Shown here piece by piece: positions 43,905-52,726 of a stretch of DNA of 64,000 nt (positions within the stretch are counted from its first letter, which is position 1; the number at the start of each line of letters is the position of its first letter). The notes below the pieces were generated by a model. That model had not been told where the DNA came from and ran no database searches. It worked only from the letters and a program-made list of their open reading frames with translations. Source of the DNA: Solimonas soli DSM 21787 (GTDB lineage: Bacteria > Pseudomonadota > Gammaproteobacteria > Nevskiales > Nevskiaceae); contig NZ_AXDW01000018.1 in the NCBI RefSeq assembly GCF_000474945.1, forward strand, positions 6,130 to 70,129. Reading direction: 5' to 3'. Both the position numbers and the translations under genes were made by a program.

Positions 43905-45143
43905 ATGCGCCGCCTGACAGTGGTAATCCTGACCCTATGCGCGGCGTTCGCGCTGAGCGCCTGCGGCACGCTCGGCTACTACGCGCAGGCGGTGTCCGGG
44001 CAGATCCAGCTGCTGCGCGCGCGCCAGCCGATCGCCGAGGTCATCGCCGATCCGGCGACCGATGCGAAGCTGCGCGAACGCCTGCGGATGGTGCAGGCGG
44101 CGCGCGACTGGGCGGTGCAGGCGCTGGCGCTGCCCGACAACGGCAGCTATCGCAGCTATGTCGCCCTGTCGCGTCCATATGTGGCGTGGAACGTGTTCGC
44201 GACGCCGGAATTCTCGCTGGAGCCGCTGGAGCATTGCTTTCCGGTCGCCGGCTGCGTCGGCTACCAGGGCTGGTACGCGGAAGCCGATGCCCGTGCCCAG
44301 GCCGAGCGCCTGGAGGCCCGCGGCTACGAGGTCTACGTCGGCGGCGTGCCGGCGTATTCGACGCTCGGCTGGTTCGACGATCCGCTGCTGAGCTCGATGC
44401 TGCGCTGGGACGACGCGACGCTGCTCGCCACGCTGTTCCACGAACTGGCGCACCAGAAGCTGTACATCAAGCACGACACGCGCTTCAACGAATCCTTCGC
44501 CGAGTTCGTCGGCGAGCAGGGCCTGCGCGAATATCTCGCGCAGCATCCGCAGGCGCGCGACGTCGATATCGCCGCGCGGCGCCGCCAGCGCGAACAGTTC
44601 ACGGCGCTGGTGCTGGCGCTGCGCGAGCGGCTCGCCGCGCTGTACCGCGAACCGCTGGCGGCGGATCTCATGCGCGCGCGCAAGCAACAGGCCTTCGCCG
44701 ACTTCGAGCAGCAGTACGCGGCGCTGCGCGACGGCGAATGGCACGGCGTCGATGCCTACGGCGGCTTCTTCAGGGCCGGGCCGCTCAACAACGCGCGCCT
44801 GCTGCCATTCGGCCTCTACGACGCCGATCTTCCCGCTTTCGCGACGCTGTACGCCGAGAACGCCGGCGACTGGCCGCGTTTCTATGCGGCCGTCGCAGCC
44901 TTGTCGCGGCTCGACGGCAAGGCGCGCCGCGCCGCGCTCGATCGCCTCGCCGGCGGCGCCGGCCGGCCGGCGCCGGCGCCGCCCCATCAGGACGTCGCCG
45001 GAATGCGCCGAGATATCGGTGCCGGACGTGGGCGCGTTCCGCGGGCAGGCATAAACTCGCGCGCGGGGCGGGGCCGCATGACGGCGGATGTCGACAGCAC
45101 GAATCTTGCGAGAGGTGCTGTGAGGACGGGCAATGGAGCCTGA
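43905..45143 (+). CDS. Putative aminopeptidase lipoprotein (PF10023-like)
   Basis: 412 residues. The lipobox is LSAC (C20). The zinc-metalloprotease motif HELAHQKLY (about residues 181-189) with NESFAEFVG downstream is characteristic of the PF10023 putative aminopeptidases. The catalytic domain ends by about residue 345. The remaining ~65 residues are Gly/Arg/Ala-rich and look like read-through of non-coding DNA. The original stop may have been lost by a frameshift near 44960-45000, or the tail is real. The next small gene starts three bases after the stop. Confidence 0.82.
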   Translation: MRRLTVVILTLCAAFALSACGTLGYYAQAVSGQIQLLRARQPIAEVIADPATDAKLRERLRMVQAARDWAVQALALPDNGSYRSYVALSRPYVAWNVFATPEFSLEPLEHCFPVAGCVGYQGWYAEADARAQAERLEARGYEVYVGGVPAYSTLGWFDDPLLSSMLRWDDATLLATLFHELAHQKLYIKHDTRFNESFAEFVGEQGLREYLAQHPQARDVDIAARRRQREQFTALVLALRERLAALYREPLAADLMRARKQQAFADFEQQYAALRDGEWHGVDAYGGFFRAGPLNNARLLPFGLYDADLPAFATLYAENAGDWPRFYAAVAALSRLDGKARRAALDRLAGGAGRPAPAPPHQDVAGMRRDIGAGRGRVPRAGINSRAGRGRMTADVDSTNLARGAVRTGNGA

Positions 45144-45145
45144 AC

Positions 45146-45271
45146 GTGCAACTCAAGTATTTTGATTCGACGCTCGGCGTCGAGCGCTACAAGCGACGCT
45201 ACGTCTGGGCGTTCTGGGCCTATGTGGCCGGGCTCGCCACCGGCGTGCTCGTGCTGACGCTGCTCGGCTAA
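45146..45271 (+). CDS. 41-residue single-helix membrane protein
   Basis: GTG start with GGAG eight bases upstream. The product starts [18 protein letters not shown], a charged cytoplasmic-type head, and ends in one hydrophobic helix of about 22 residues ([19 protein letters not shown]). Basic residues just before the helix fit an N-in topology. It lies between the aminopeptidase gene and cysS and is not part of either. No family recognised. The amino-acid make-up is unlike the low-complexity frames around it. Confidence 0.5.
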   Translation: MQLKYFDSTLGVERYKRRYVWAFWAYVAGLATGVLVLTLLG

Positions 45272-45292
45272 TCGCGAGGCGGGTTCGCGGCC

Positions 45293-45322
45293 CTGACTTT
45301 TCGCGGGCGCTGCGGGTATCCT
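45293..45322 (+). promoter_or_regulatory. Candidate cysS promoter
   Basis: CTGACT at 45293-45298, an 18-base spacer and TATCCT at 45317-45322, 41 bases before the cysS ATG. Both hexamers match consensus at four positions or more. Confidence 0.4.
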
Positions 45323-45363
45323 GCGCGGCCATCCCGGCCAATGCGTTGCCAGCCCCGCGCCCC

Positions 45364-46752
45364 ATGTCCCGCCCGATGTATCTGCACAACACGCTTTCCG
45401 GCCGCAAGGAAGAATTCGTCCCGCTGAATCCGGAGCGCGTGACCATGTACGTCTGCGGTCCGACGGTCTACAGCTACGCGCACATCGGCAACGCGCGCCC
45501 GGTGGTGGTCTTCGACGTGCTGTCGCGCCTGCTGCGGCGCCGCTACGCGCACGTCGTCTACGTGCGCAACATCACCGACATCGACGACAAGATCAACGCC
45601 GCGGCCAGCAAGGAAGGCGTCGACATCCGCGTGATCACCGATCGCTTTGCTGCGATCTACCACGACGACATGGCGGCGCTCGGCGCCCTCGATCCCGACC
45701 ACACGCCGCGCGTCACCGAGCACCTGCCGCAGATCATCGCCATGATCGAGCAGCTGATCGCGCGCGGCCACGCCTACGAGGCGCAGGGGCACGTGCTGTT
45801 CCACACGCTGAGCTATGCAGACTACGGCAAGCTCTCGGGCCGCGACGAGCAGGCGCTGATGGCCGGCGCGCGCGTCGAAGTGGCGCCGTACAAGAAGCAC
45901 GCCGGCGACTTCGTGCTGTGGAAGCCGTCGAGCGACGCGCAGCCGGGCTGGGATTCGCCCTGGGGGCGCGGCCGGCCCGGCTGGCACATCGAATGCTCGG
46001 CGATGGCCGAGGCGCTGCTCGGCGAGACCATCGACATCCACGGCGGCGGCCACGATCTGATCTTTCCGCACCACGAGAACGAGATCGCGCAGTCGACCTG
46101 CGCGCACGGCGGCAAGACCTTCGCGCGCTACTGGCTGCACAACGGCTTCCTCAACATCGACAGCCAGAAGATGTCGAAGTCGGTCGGCAACGTGCTGCTG
46201 GTGCACGAGCTGCTGAAGACGATTCCCGGCGAAGTGATCCGCCTCGTGCTGCTGACCGGCCATTACCGCCAGCCGGTGGACTGGAACGACGAGATCGTCG
46301 CCGAGTCGCGCAAGAAGCTCGATCGCCTGTACGGCGCGCTGCGCGAGCTGGCCGACGTCGAGCCCGCCGCCGGCGTGACGGCGCCGGAAGCCTTTCTCGC
46401 CGCGCTCGAGGACGATCTCAACACGCCGATGGCGCTCGCCGAGCTGTTCGAGCTGGCGCGTGCCGCCAACAAGGCGGGCGACGCCGCCGACAAGGCGCGC
46501 ATCAAGGCGCAGATGCTCGATGCCGGTCGTCTGCTCGGCCTGCTGCAGCAGGAGCCCGCGGCCTGGTTCGCCCATGCGCCGGCAGCCGGCGGTGCGCCGA
46601 CGGCCGAGGAGATCGAGGCCCTGCTCGCGCAGCGCGCCGAGGCGCGCCGCAACAAGCAGTGGGCCGAATCGGATCGCATCCGCGACGCGCTGAAGGCGCG
46701 CGGCGTGCTGGTCGAGGACTCCAAGGACGGCCAGCGCTGGCGCTATGCCTGA
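45364..46752 (+). CDS. cysS: Cysteinyl-tRNA synthetase
   Basis: Class I aminoacyl-tRNA synthetase, 462 residues. Zinc ligands begin with [17 protein letters not shown] (HIGN signature); [23 protein letters not shown] and the KMSKS loop follow in order. The family start is a few residues before YLHNTLSG, so ATG 45364 is chosen over an upstream in-frame TTG. It overlaps the next gene by eight bases. Confidence 0.97.
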   Translation: MSRPMYLHNTLSGRKEEFVPLNPERVTMYVCGPTVYSYAHIGNARPVVVFDVLSRLLRRRYAHVVYVRNITDIDDKINAAASKEGVDIRVITDRFAAIYHDDMAALGALDPDHTPRVTEHLPQIIAMIEQLIARGHAYEAQGHVLFHTLSYADYGKLSGRDEQALMAGARVEVAPYKKHAGDFVLWKPSSDAQPGWDSPWGRGRPGWHIECSAMAEALLGETIDIHGGGHDLIFPHHENEIAQSTCAHGGKTFARYWLHNGFLNIDSQKMSKSVGNVLLVHELLKTIPGEVIRLVLLTGHYRQPVDWNDEIVAESRKKLDRLYGALRELADVEPAAGVTAPEAFLAALEDDLNTPMALAELFELARAANKAGDAADKARIKAQMLDAGRLLGLLQQEPAAWFAHAPAAGGAPTAEEIEALLAQRAEARRNKQWAESDRIRDALKARGVLVEDSKDGQRWRYA

Positions 46753-47332
46753 GCGCGCCGCGAGCCGGCGTCTGGCGCGCGCGATCTCGCTCGTCGCTCA
46801 TCCCTTCGTGGTGCCGGCCGCGAGCGCGCTGTGGGCGACCCTGCGGCGCGGTGCGGCGCCGGCCGAACTGCTGCTGCTGGCGGCCCTGCTCGGCGTGCTG
46901 GTGACCGCGGTCGCCGCCTATTCGTGGCAACGCGTGCGCAGCGGACGCTGGCAGGACATCGACGCCAGCCGGCGCGCCGAGCGCCGCGAGCTGAACCGCT
47001 TCGCGTTCGTGCTGGTCGGCGCCGCGGCGCTGTTCGTGATCGTCGTGCTGCGGCGGCCGATTTTCGGCCTGCCGCTGGCGACGGCGGCGGCGATGCTGCT
47101 CGTCTGCCTCGTCACCGGCCGCTGGCTGAAGCTCTCGCATCACGTGATGTTCGCGGTGCTGCCGGCGGGCTGGCTGTGGCCGGACGGGCGCGCGCTGCTC
47201 GCGATCGCCGTGCTGGCGGCGGCGGTCGGCTGGTCGCGCCGGCGCCTCGGCCGCCATGACCTGCCGGAGATCGTCGGCGGCGCCGCGCTCGGCGCGTTCG
47301 GCGCCGCGGTCGTGGCCTGCGGACTCGACTGA
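46745..47332 (+). CDS. PAP2-superfamily-like membrane protein
   Basis: 195 residues, four to five membrane helices. The N-terminal [17 protein letters not shown] and the C-terminal [17 protein letters not shown] resemble membrane PAP2 phosphatases, where the latter corresponds to the SRxxxxxHxxxDVxxG motif. The first two PAP2 motifs are weak: HHVMF stands in place of the PSGH motif. It may act on lipid phosphates, or have lost activity. The ATG lies inside the end of cysS. It converges on the MerR-type gene with a three-base gap and no terminator. Confidence 0.65.
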   Translation: MPERAASRRLARAISLVAHPFVVPAASALWATLRRGAAPAELLLLAALLGVLVTAVAAYSWQRVRSGRWQDIDASRRAERRELNRFAFVLVGAAALFVIVVLRRPIFGLPLATAAAMLLVCLVTGRWLKLSHHVMFAVLPAGWLWPDGRALLAIAVLAAAVGWSRRRLGRHDLPEIVGGAALGAFGAAVVACGLD

Positions 47333-47335
47333 TCC

Positions 47336-48166
47336 CTACGGCGCTTTCGGCGCGCCGTCCGGCCGCATGTGCTCGAGAATCTGCGCGACGCGGTCGCCGA
47401 GGAACTTGTTCGCCGAATGTTCCAGCGCGCGCGACACTTCCGAATCGACCGCCATGTTGGCGAGCGGACGCAGGCGCCAGATCAGGTCGGCGAGCTTCGG
47501 CACGTCTTCCGGCGGCGGCAGGCGGCCGTCGTAGCGGTCGAGCAGGCGCACGATCATCTGCACCATCTCGTCGGCGACGCGCTCGACGTTGGCGCGCAGG
47601 TGCTCGACCAGCAGCAGCATGTCGTCGAGCGGCATGCCGGCCTTGGTGAGTTCGGCGCCGGCGTAGAGGATCTTCGGATTGGGCGCGCGGAAGCGGATGC
47701 CGTCCGGCACCAGCAGGCCGAGCTTGAACACGCGGCTCAGGGTCGACGGCGCGAAGGCGGCGATGCCGAACATCCTCAGCAGCTCGGGCATCGTGAACAG
47801 GCGCGGCGTCTCGCTCGACCACGGACTGCTGATGGCGCGCTCGAGGCCGATGATGTCCTGCAGCTGCTGGCCTTTCTCGAGGCCGTCGAACAGCTCCTGG
47901 ATGTTGGCGATGGTGTAGCCGCGCGACAGCAGCTGGTTGACCAGCTGCAGGCGGCGCAGATGCTCGCCGGTGTAAATGCCGACGCGGCCGCGCCGCTCGG
48001 GCGGATTCAGCAGGCCGCGATCCTGGTAGGCGCGCACATTGCGCACCGTCGTGCCGCCGGCGCGGGCGAGCTCATCGATCGTGTATTCGGCGGCATTGAT
48101 GTCGGCCGCGCCATCGTTCGCCGGCATGCCATCCGGCGATTCGTTCGCAGAAGCGGAAATGACCAT
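47336..48166 (-). CDS. MerR-family transcriptional regulator
   Basis: 276 residues. The N-terminal winged helix of MerR type begins EYTIDELARAGGTTVRNVRAYQDRGLL and continues with GIYTGEHLRRLQLVNQLLSRGYTIANI. The ~180-residue C-terminal region is helical and has no metal-binding cysteines, so an organic ligand or none is likely. I chose ATG 48166; ATG 48178 is the alternative. It is downstream of the PF10118 hydrolase on the same strand with a 49-base gap, and may control it. Confidence 0.85.
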   Translation of the reverse strand: MVISASANESPDGMPANDGAADINAAEYTIDELARAGGTTVRNVRAYQDRGLLNPPERRGRVGIYTGEHLRRLQLVNQLLSRGYTIANIQELFDGLEKGQQLQDIIGLERAISSPWSSETPRLFTMPELLRMFGIAAFAPSTLSRVFKLGLLVPDGIRFRAPNPKILYAGAELTKAGMPLDDMLLLVEHLRANVERVADEMVQMIVRLLDRYDGRLPPPEDVPKLADLIWRLRPLANMAVDSEVSRALEHSANKFLGDRVAQILEHMRPDGAPKAP

Positions 48167-48215
48167 GGCGCGGATCATAAAGGACGCTCCGCGCCATGGC
48201 AGGGGCAAACGTCAC

Positions 48216-49097
48216 TCAGGCGGCGAGGCCGCTGCCGCCCTGCAGATCGCGCAGCAGCGGTTCGATGCCGGCGAGGTAGCGGCGGTTGTCGTGCTGCCAG
48301 GGATGGAAGCCTGGCTTGAAGTAGTCGAACCATTCGCCCATCGCGCGGCGCAGCGGGCCCGGCGTCAGGAACAGGAAGCGCAGGGTGCGGCGCCAGCCGC
48401 CGCGCTCGGCGCGGCACTGCGCGTCGGCGCGCGTGATGCGCCACATGAAGGTGAACACCAGCGGCCAGAAGATCAGGCTCGCGAGCAGGAGGCCGGTGAC
48501 GCGCATCAGGTAGCTGCCGAGTGTCTTCGGCATCACCGCGCACCAGACGTCGTAGGCGACGGCCTTGTGCTCGGTCTCTTCCAGCGCGTGCCAGCGCCAC
48601 AGGCGGGCGAAATGCGGCTCGGCCCTGCCGACCACGCGCGCGTCCTGCAGCAGGCTGTTGGCCATGATCGCCGTGAGGTGCTCCAGGGCGATGGTCGCCG
48701 ACAGCTGCATGGCCTTCGGCAGATGCTTCAGGCGCTCGGTGAGGCGGAACACGAACTGCTGCAGCGGCGCGCCGGGCAGGCCGGCGCGGTCGAGCATTTC
48801 GTTGCACTCGGTGTGCTCGCGGCCGTGCATGGCTTCCTGGCCGATGAAGGCGGTCACCGCGCGGCTCAAGGTCGGATCGCTGATCTCGTTGCGGTAGTGG
48901 CGCACCGAGTGGATGAAGAAGCGCTCGCCGTCCGGGAAGAACAGCGAGAGCGCGTTGAAGAAGTGGCTGACGTGGCGGCCCTCGTCGTGCCAGTCGCCGA
49001 TGCGCTCGGCGGGCAGCGCGAAGTGCAGGTCGCGACGGACCGGCATGACCTCGATGTCGCGCGCGGCGTCGGCGCATGTACGGCTCTGCAGATCCAT
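48216..49097 (-). CDS. PF10118-family metal-dependent hydrolase
   Basis: 293 residues. Conserved blocks are WHDEGRHVSHFFNALSLFFP, then GERFFIHSVRHY and FIGQEAMHGREH, and further on LWRWHALEETEHKAVAYD. Paired Glu/His (ExxxHxxEH, EETEH) give a ferritin-like di-iron pattern, so oxygenase chemistry is as likely as hydrolysis despite the family name. One hydrophobic helix lies at about residues 200-222. The ATG has GGAGGGG seven bases upstream. Promoter and palindromic operator lie directly before it. Confidence 0.85.
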   Translation of the reverse strand: MDLQSRTCADAARDIEVMPVRRDLHFALPAERIGDWHDEGRHVSHFFNALSLFFPDGERFFIHSVRHYRNEISDPTLSRAVTAFIGQEAMHGREHTECNEMLDRAGLPGAPLQQFVFRLTERLKHLPKAMQLSATIALEHLTAIMANSLLQDARVVGRAEPHFARLWRWHALEETEHKAVAYDVWCAVMPKTLGSYLMRVTGLLLASLIFWPLVFTFMWRITRADAQCRAERGGWRRTLRFLFLTPGPLRRAMGEWFDYFKPGFHPWQHDNRRYLAGIEPLLRDLQGGSGLAA

Positions 49098-49112
49098 TTC
49101 TATCCCCTCCAA

Positions 49113-49136
49113 CTGTTACATTAATGAATGTAACAG
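49113..49136. promoter_or_regulatory. Palindromic operator before the PF10118 gene
   Basis: Perfect inverted repeat CTGTTACATT, four bases, AATGTAACAG: ten-base arms, 24 bases in all. It is AT-rich in a GC-rich region and covers the -10 element of the promoter for the minus-strand hydrolase gene, so a bound protein would block transcription. Size and symmetry suit a TetR- or MerR-type dimer; the MerR-type product of 47336-48166 is the nearest candidate. Confidence 0.75.
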
Positions 49137-49156
49137 TATGGCGAGAAGATGTGCAA
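49128..49156 (-). promoter_or_regulatory. Sigma-70 promoter of the PF10118 gene
   Basis: On the minus strand TTGCAC (49156-49151), 17 bases, TTACAT (49133-49128), about 30 bases before the start codon. The -10 lies inside one arm of the palindrome. Confidence 0.6.
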
Positions 49157-49242
49157 GCGCCTTTCGTCGGGCCTCTCCGCCGGGCGCCGGCAAGTCCGCG
49201 GCGGGCCTCGCGGATCGCCAAGGGCATCAGCGCCTCGCGCCG

Positions 49243-49258
49243 AAAAGCCGGGGCCGGC
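49243..49258 (-). terminator. Short hairpin terminator at the end of the metal ATPase gene
   Basis: On the minus strand GCCGG, CC, CCGGC followed by TTTT, starting on the first base after the TAG stop. The stem is only five pairs, so efficiency is doubtful. The rest of the gap to 49097 holds the operator and promoter of the next gene. Confidence 0.4.
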
Positions 49259-51628
49259 CTAGCTCAGGGCGAGACGCCGCAGGCGCAGGGCGTTGGCGAT
49301 CACCGACACCGAGGACAGGCTCATCGCCGCGCTGGCGAGCATCGGCGACAGCAGCCAGCCGGTGAAGGGATACAGCAGGCCGGCCGCGACCGGCACGCCG
49401 AGCGCATTGTAGGCAAAGGCGAAGAACAGGTTCTGGCGGATGTTGCGCAGGGTCGCGCGCGACAGGTTCAGCGCGGTCGGGATGCCGCGCAGGTCGCCGG
49501 ACAGCAGGGTGATGCCGGCCGCCTGCATGGCGATCGCGGTGCCGGTGCCCATGGCGATGCCGACGTCGGCCGCCGACAGCGCCGGCGCGTCGTTGACGCC
49601 GTCGCCGACCATCGCCACGCGGCGGCCTTCGCGCTGCAGGGCCGCGACCATGGCGGCCTTGTCGCCCGGCAGCACCTCGGCGCGCACCTCGTCGATGCCG
49701 AGTTCGCGGCCGACCGCCTCGGCGGTGGCGCGATGGTCGCCGCTGAGCATGATCACGCTTACGCCGGCCGCCTGCAGGGCGCGCAGGGCATCCGGCGTGC
49801 CGGACTTGATCGCGTCGGCGATCACGATCAGCCCGGCGGCATGGCCGGCGTGCGCCACGTACACGACCGTCCGGCCCTGCGCGCGAACGTCGCCGGCCCG
49901 CGCGTCCAGCGCCGAGGTGTCGACGCCGCGCGCACGCAGCAGTGCGGCATTGCCGACCAGCACCGTCGCGCCGTCGATTTCCGCCCAGGCGCCGAGTCCG
50001 GGATCGGACGCGAAGCGCTGCGCCGGCGGTACATCGAGGCCGCGCGCCTGCGCCGCGGCGACGATCGCGCGCGCCAGCGGATGTTCGCTCGCCGTCTCGA
50101 CGGCCGCCGCGGCGCGCAGCAGCGCGCCTTCGTCGAAACCGCGAAGCGCCTGCACGGCGCGCACGGCGGGCCTGCCCTCGGTCAGCGTGCCGGTCTTGTC
50201 GATGACGATGGTGTCGACCCGGTGCAGCGCCTCGAGCGCCGCCGCGTCGCGCACCAGAATGCCGAGCTGCGCGCCGCGGCCGACGCCGACCATGACCGAC
50301 ATCGGCGTCGCCAGGCCGAGTGCGCAGGGGCAGGCGACGATCAGCACCGACACCGCGGCGAGCAGCGCGTGGCTCGCGGCCGGTGCCGGACCGACGAGCG
50401 CCCAGACGATCGCGGCGAGCACGGCGACCGCGATGACCGAAGGCACGAACCAGGCCGAGACCCGATCGGCGAGCCGCTGCACCGGCGCGCGCGAACGCTG
50501 CGCCTGCGCGACCTGGCGGACGATCTGCGCGAGCACCGTATCGTCGCCGACGTGACGGGCCTCGATCAGCAGCGCGCCGCTGCCGTTGACGCTGCCGCCG
50601 ATGACCCTGTCGCCGGCCTGCTTGCGGATCGGTTGCGATTCGCCGCTCAGCATCGACTCGTCGACGTGCGATTCGCCGTCGAGCACCTCGCCGTCGACCG
50701 GCATCTTTTCGCCGGGCCGCACGCGCAGGCGGTCGCCGGCCCGCAGCCGTTCGAGCGCGACGTCCTGTTCGCGACCGTCGCCGTCGAGGCGATGCGCCTG
50801 CGGCGGCGCCAGGGCGAGCAGGGCGCGGATCGCGCCGGAGGTCTGCGCGCGGGCGCGCAGTTCGAGCACCTGGCCGAGCAGGGCCAGCGTGGTGATCACC
50901 GCCGCCGCCTCGAAGTACAGCGCCGGCCCGCCGTGCGCCGCGGCCGGCAGCATGGCCGGCCACAGCAGGGCGAACACGCTGTAGGCCCAGGCGCTGGCGA
51001 CGCCGAGCGCGATCAGCGTGAACATGTTCGGGCTGCGATGCACGAGCGAAGCCCGGGCGCGCTGCCAGAACGGCGCGCCGGCCCAGAGCACGACCGGCGT
51101 CGCCAGCAGGGCCTGCAGCCAGGCGCTGGCGCCATGCGCGAGCCAGTGCAGCGGACCGAGCGCGCCCGGCAGCCTGTCGCCCATCGTCAGCCACAGCAGC
51201 GGCACGGACAGCGATGCGCCGATCGCGAAACGGCGCCGCATGTCGCGCAGCTCGCCGTCGTCCTCGGCGTTCGCGCCCGGCCCGGAAAGCGGCGCATCCG
51301 GTTCGAGCGCCATGCCGCACTTCGGGCAGCTGCCCGGATGATCCTGGCGCACTTCCGGATGCATCGGGCAGGTCCAGATCGCGCCGGGCGGCGCCGCGGC
51401 CGGCGCGGGGTCCGCGTGGTGCGCGGGTCCGCCGTGCGAGGCGTGCACGTAGGGCGACGGATCGGCCGCGAATTTCTGCGCGCAGCGCGCCGAGCAGAAA
51501 TGGAAGAGCTCGCCGCCGTGCATGTGGCGATGCGGGCTCTTCGCCGGATCGACGCGCATGCCGCAGACCGGGTCGGTCGCCGCGGCGTCCGCCGTGGCGG
51601 CGGTCTGCTGCCCGCAGCAGCCGCTCAC
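49259..51628 (-). CDS. copA: P1B-type heavy-metal (copper/silver) translocating ATPase
   Basis: 789 residues. Instead of the usual CxxC HMA domains, the N terminus has a YHS domain ([11 protein letters not shown], residues ~18-60) and a heavy-metal-binding domain (WTCPMHPEV ... [10 protein letters not shown], ~85-110), separated by a His-rich segment. Eight membrane helices carry the transport motif CPC (VACPCALG, ~436). The catalytic motifs are DKTGT (~479), SEHPLA and GDGVNDAP. It exports Cu+ or Ag+ to the periplasm. Its ATG overlaps the stop of the MerR gene, so the sensor and pump are one operon. Confidence 0.93.
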   Translation of the reverse strand: MSGCCGQQTAATADAAATDPVCGMRVDPAKSPHRHMHGGELFHFCSARCAQKFAADPSPYVHASHGGPAHHADPAPAAAPPGAIWTCPMHPEVRQDHPGSCPKCGMALEPDAPLSGPGANAEDDGELRDMRRRFAIGASLSVPLLWLTMGDRLPGALGPLHWLAHGASAWLQALLATPVVLWAGAPFWQRARASLVHRSPNMFTLIALGVASAWAYSVFALLWPAMLPAAAHGGPALYFEAAAVITTLALLGQVLELRARAQTSGAIRALLALAPPQAHRLDGDGREQDVALERLRAGDRLRVRPGEKMPVDGEVLDGESHVDESMLSGESQPIRKQAGDRVIGGSVNGSGALLIEARHVGDDTVLAQIVRQVAQAQRSRAPVQRLADRVSAWFVPSVIAVAVLAAIVWALVGPAPAASHALLAAVSVLIVACPCALGLATPMSVMVGVGRGAQLGILVRDAAALEALHRVDTIVIDKTGTLTEGRPAVRAVQALRGFDEGALLRAAAAVETASEHPLARAIVAAAQARGLDVPPAQRFASDPGLGAWAEIDGATVLVGNAALLRARGVDTSALDARAGDVRAQGRTVVYVAHAGHAAGLIVIADAIKSGTPDALRALQAAGVSVIMLSGDHRATAEAVGRELGIDEVRAEVLPGDKAAMVAALQREGRRVAMVGDGVNDAPALSAADVGIAMGTGTAIAMQAAGITLLSGDLRGIPTALNLSRATLRNIRQNLFFAFAYNALGVPVAAGLLYPFTGWLLSPMLASAAMSLSSVSVIANALRLRRLALS

Positions 51629-52059
51629 GACGCGTCCTCCGACAATGCGCGCAGGATCGGGCAGTCGCCGAGCGGACCGTGGCCGGGGCAGGCGTCGATC
51701 AGCAGGCCCAGGCCGTCGCGGACGCGCTGCAGTTCGGCGAGCTTGTGCTCGACCAGGGCGAGCTTGGCCTGCGCCGCCTTCTTCACCGCCGCGGTGCCGC
51801 CGCGCGGGCCGCTCAGTTCGAGCAACTCGCCGATCTCGGTGAGCGTGAAGCCGAGCTCCTTGGCGCGGCGGATGAAGCGCAGGCGGCGCACGCTGTCGGC
51901 CGGATATTCGCGATAGCCGGAGGCGCGGCGCGGCGGCGGCGGCAGCAGGCCGGCGCGCTCGTAGTAGCGCACGGTGTCGATGCCGACGCCGGCGCGTTCG
52001 GCGAGGCGGCCGATGGTCAGCGTGGCGGGCGGCGCGGCGACGGATGAGGGCAGCGACAT
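51625..52059 (-). CDS. MerR-family heavy-metal-responsive regulator
   Basis: 144 residues. The DNA-binding domain begins [26 protein letters not shown], and a dimerisation helix follows. The C-terminal metal loop has two cysteines spaced CX8C (C124, C133: [10 protein letters not shown]), like the two C-terminal cysteines of mercury-sensing MerR. The third, mid-helix cysteine used by Hg2+/Zn2+ sensors is missing: GGTAAVK occupies that site, closer to the serine of CueR. Metal specificity is therefore open; copper is favoured by the neighbours. The same frame is open upstream, but ATG 52059 gives the family start. Confidence 0.9.
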   Translation of the reverse strand: MSLPSSVAAPPATLTIGRLAERAGVGIDTVRYYERAGLLPPPPRRASGYREYPADSVRRLRFIRRAKELGFTLTEIGELLELSGPRGGTAAVKKAAQAKLALVEHKLAELQRVRDGLGLLIDACPGHGPLGDCPILRALSEDAS

Positions 52060-52092
52060 CGGTGACTCCGGACGACAGGTTCGATGCGATCC

Positions 52093-52124
52093 ATCGTAAA
52101 CCCTGGGGTCTGGTCCGGAGTCAA
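52093..52124 (-). promoter_or_regulatory. MerR-type promoter with long spacer
   Basis: On the minus strand TTGACT (52124-52119), 19 bases, TTACGA (52099-52094); TACGAT with 20 bases is the alternative register. A 19-20 base spacer is the hallmark of promoters activated by MerR proteins through DNA underwinding. The spacer begins CCGGACC and ends CCCCAGGG, an imperfect inverted repeat. It lies 35 bases before the regulator's start. Confidence 0.65.
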
Positions 52125-52150
52125 GCCACGGTCGCCGCGCCGCGCGGCGC

Positions 52151-52636
52151 TCAGGCGCAGAGCTCGCGCTCGTGCACGCTGGCCTGCGTTTCGGCGACGG
52201 CTTCGTCATGCAGCGTGATCGCCAGCTGGCGATGCGCGCCGGCATCGATGTCGACCGCCGTGCTGCGATGCTCGCCCTTGTAGTCGGCGTCGACGCGGTA
52301 GCGGCCGGCCGGCAGGCGGACGAGCAGGATCGGCCCTTCCGCCTCGACGTCGAAGACGACCGCGTCGGCCGCGTCGCGGATGGCGACGTGGACCTTGGCG
52401 AGATAGAGCCGCCGCTCGACGCCTTGCGCGTAGAAGCTGATCGACAGCGGAAAGCCGGCGGCGGCCTTGCGCATCGCCGCCGCCTCGTGGCAGCCGTAGC
52501 CGCCGCTGACGTACCAGATGCCGTTCTGTTCATGCGACGGCGGCAGGACGCCGGACGTCGCCGCCGCCGCGCTGCAGAAGATCAGGCCGGCGAGGCCGGA
52601 GGCGATACGAATGCGTGAATGGATGGTGCCGTGCAT
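52151..52636 (-). CDS. Small periplasmic protein in the copper island
   Basis: 161 residues. A signal peptide covers about the first 28 residues (ASGLAGLIFCSAAAATSG). The mature part has strand-rich sequence with LLVRLPAGRYRVDADYKGE, the pattern of a carboxypeptidase-regulatory-like or Ig-like domain. Cysteines are at CHEAAAM and at the last-but-one residue (ELCA). I do not recognise a specific family. ATG 52636 follows AAGGGGAAA. It lies between the multicopper oxidase and the MerR sensor, on the same strand. Confidence 0.7.
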   Translation of the reverse strand: MHGTIHSRIRIASGLAGLIFCSAAAATSGVLPPSHEQNGIWYVSGGYGCHEAAAMRKAAAGFPLSISFYAQGVERRLYLAKVHVAIRDAADAVVFDVEAEGPILLVRLPAGRYRVDADYKGEHRSTAVDIDAGAHRQLAITLHDEAVAETQASVHERELCA

Positions 52637-52726
52637 GGCGATTTCCCCTTGTGTCGTATGGCCACGGCGCCCGCCGAGCCTGTGCGCCACTCTAGGAAGC
52701 CGCCGGCGCCCGCTCATTGATCGCCG

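Noticed and set aside
49137-49258. Small gene between the ATPase and PF10118 genes
   Set aside because: Plus-strand frame is low-complexity and overlaps the operator and promoter; no ribosome binding site.
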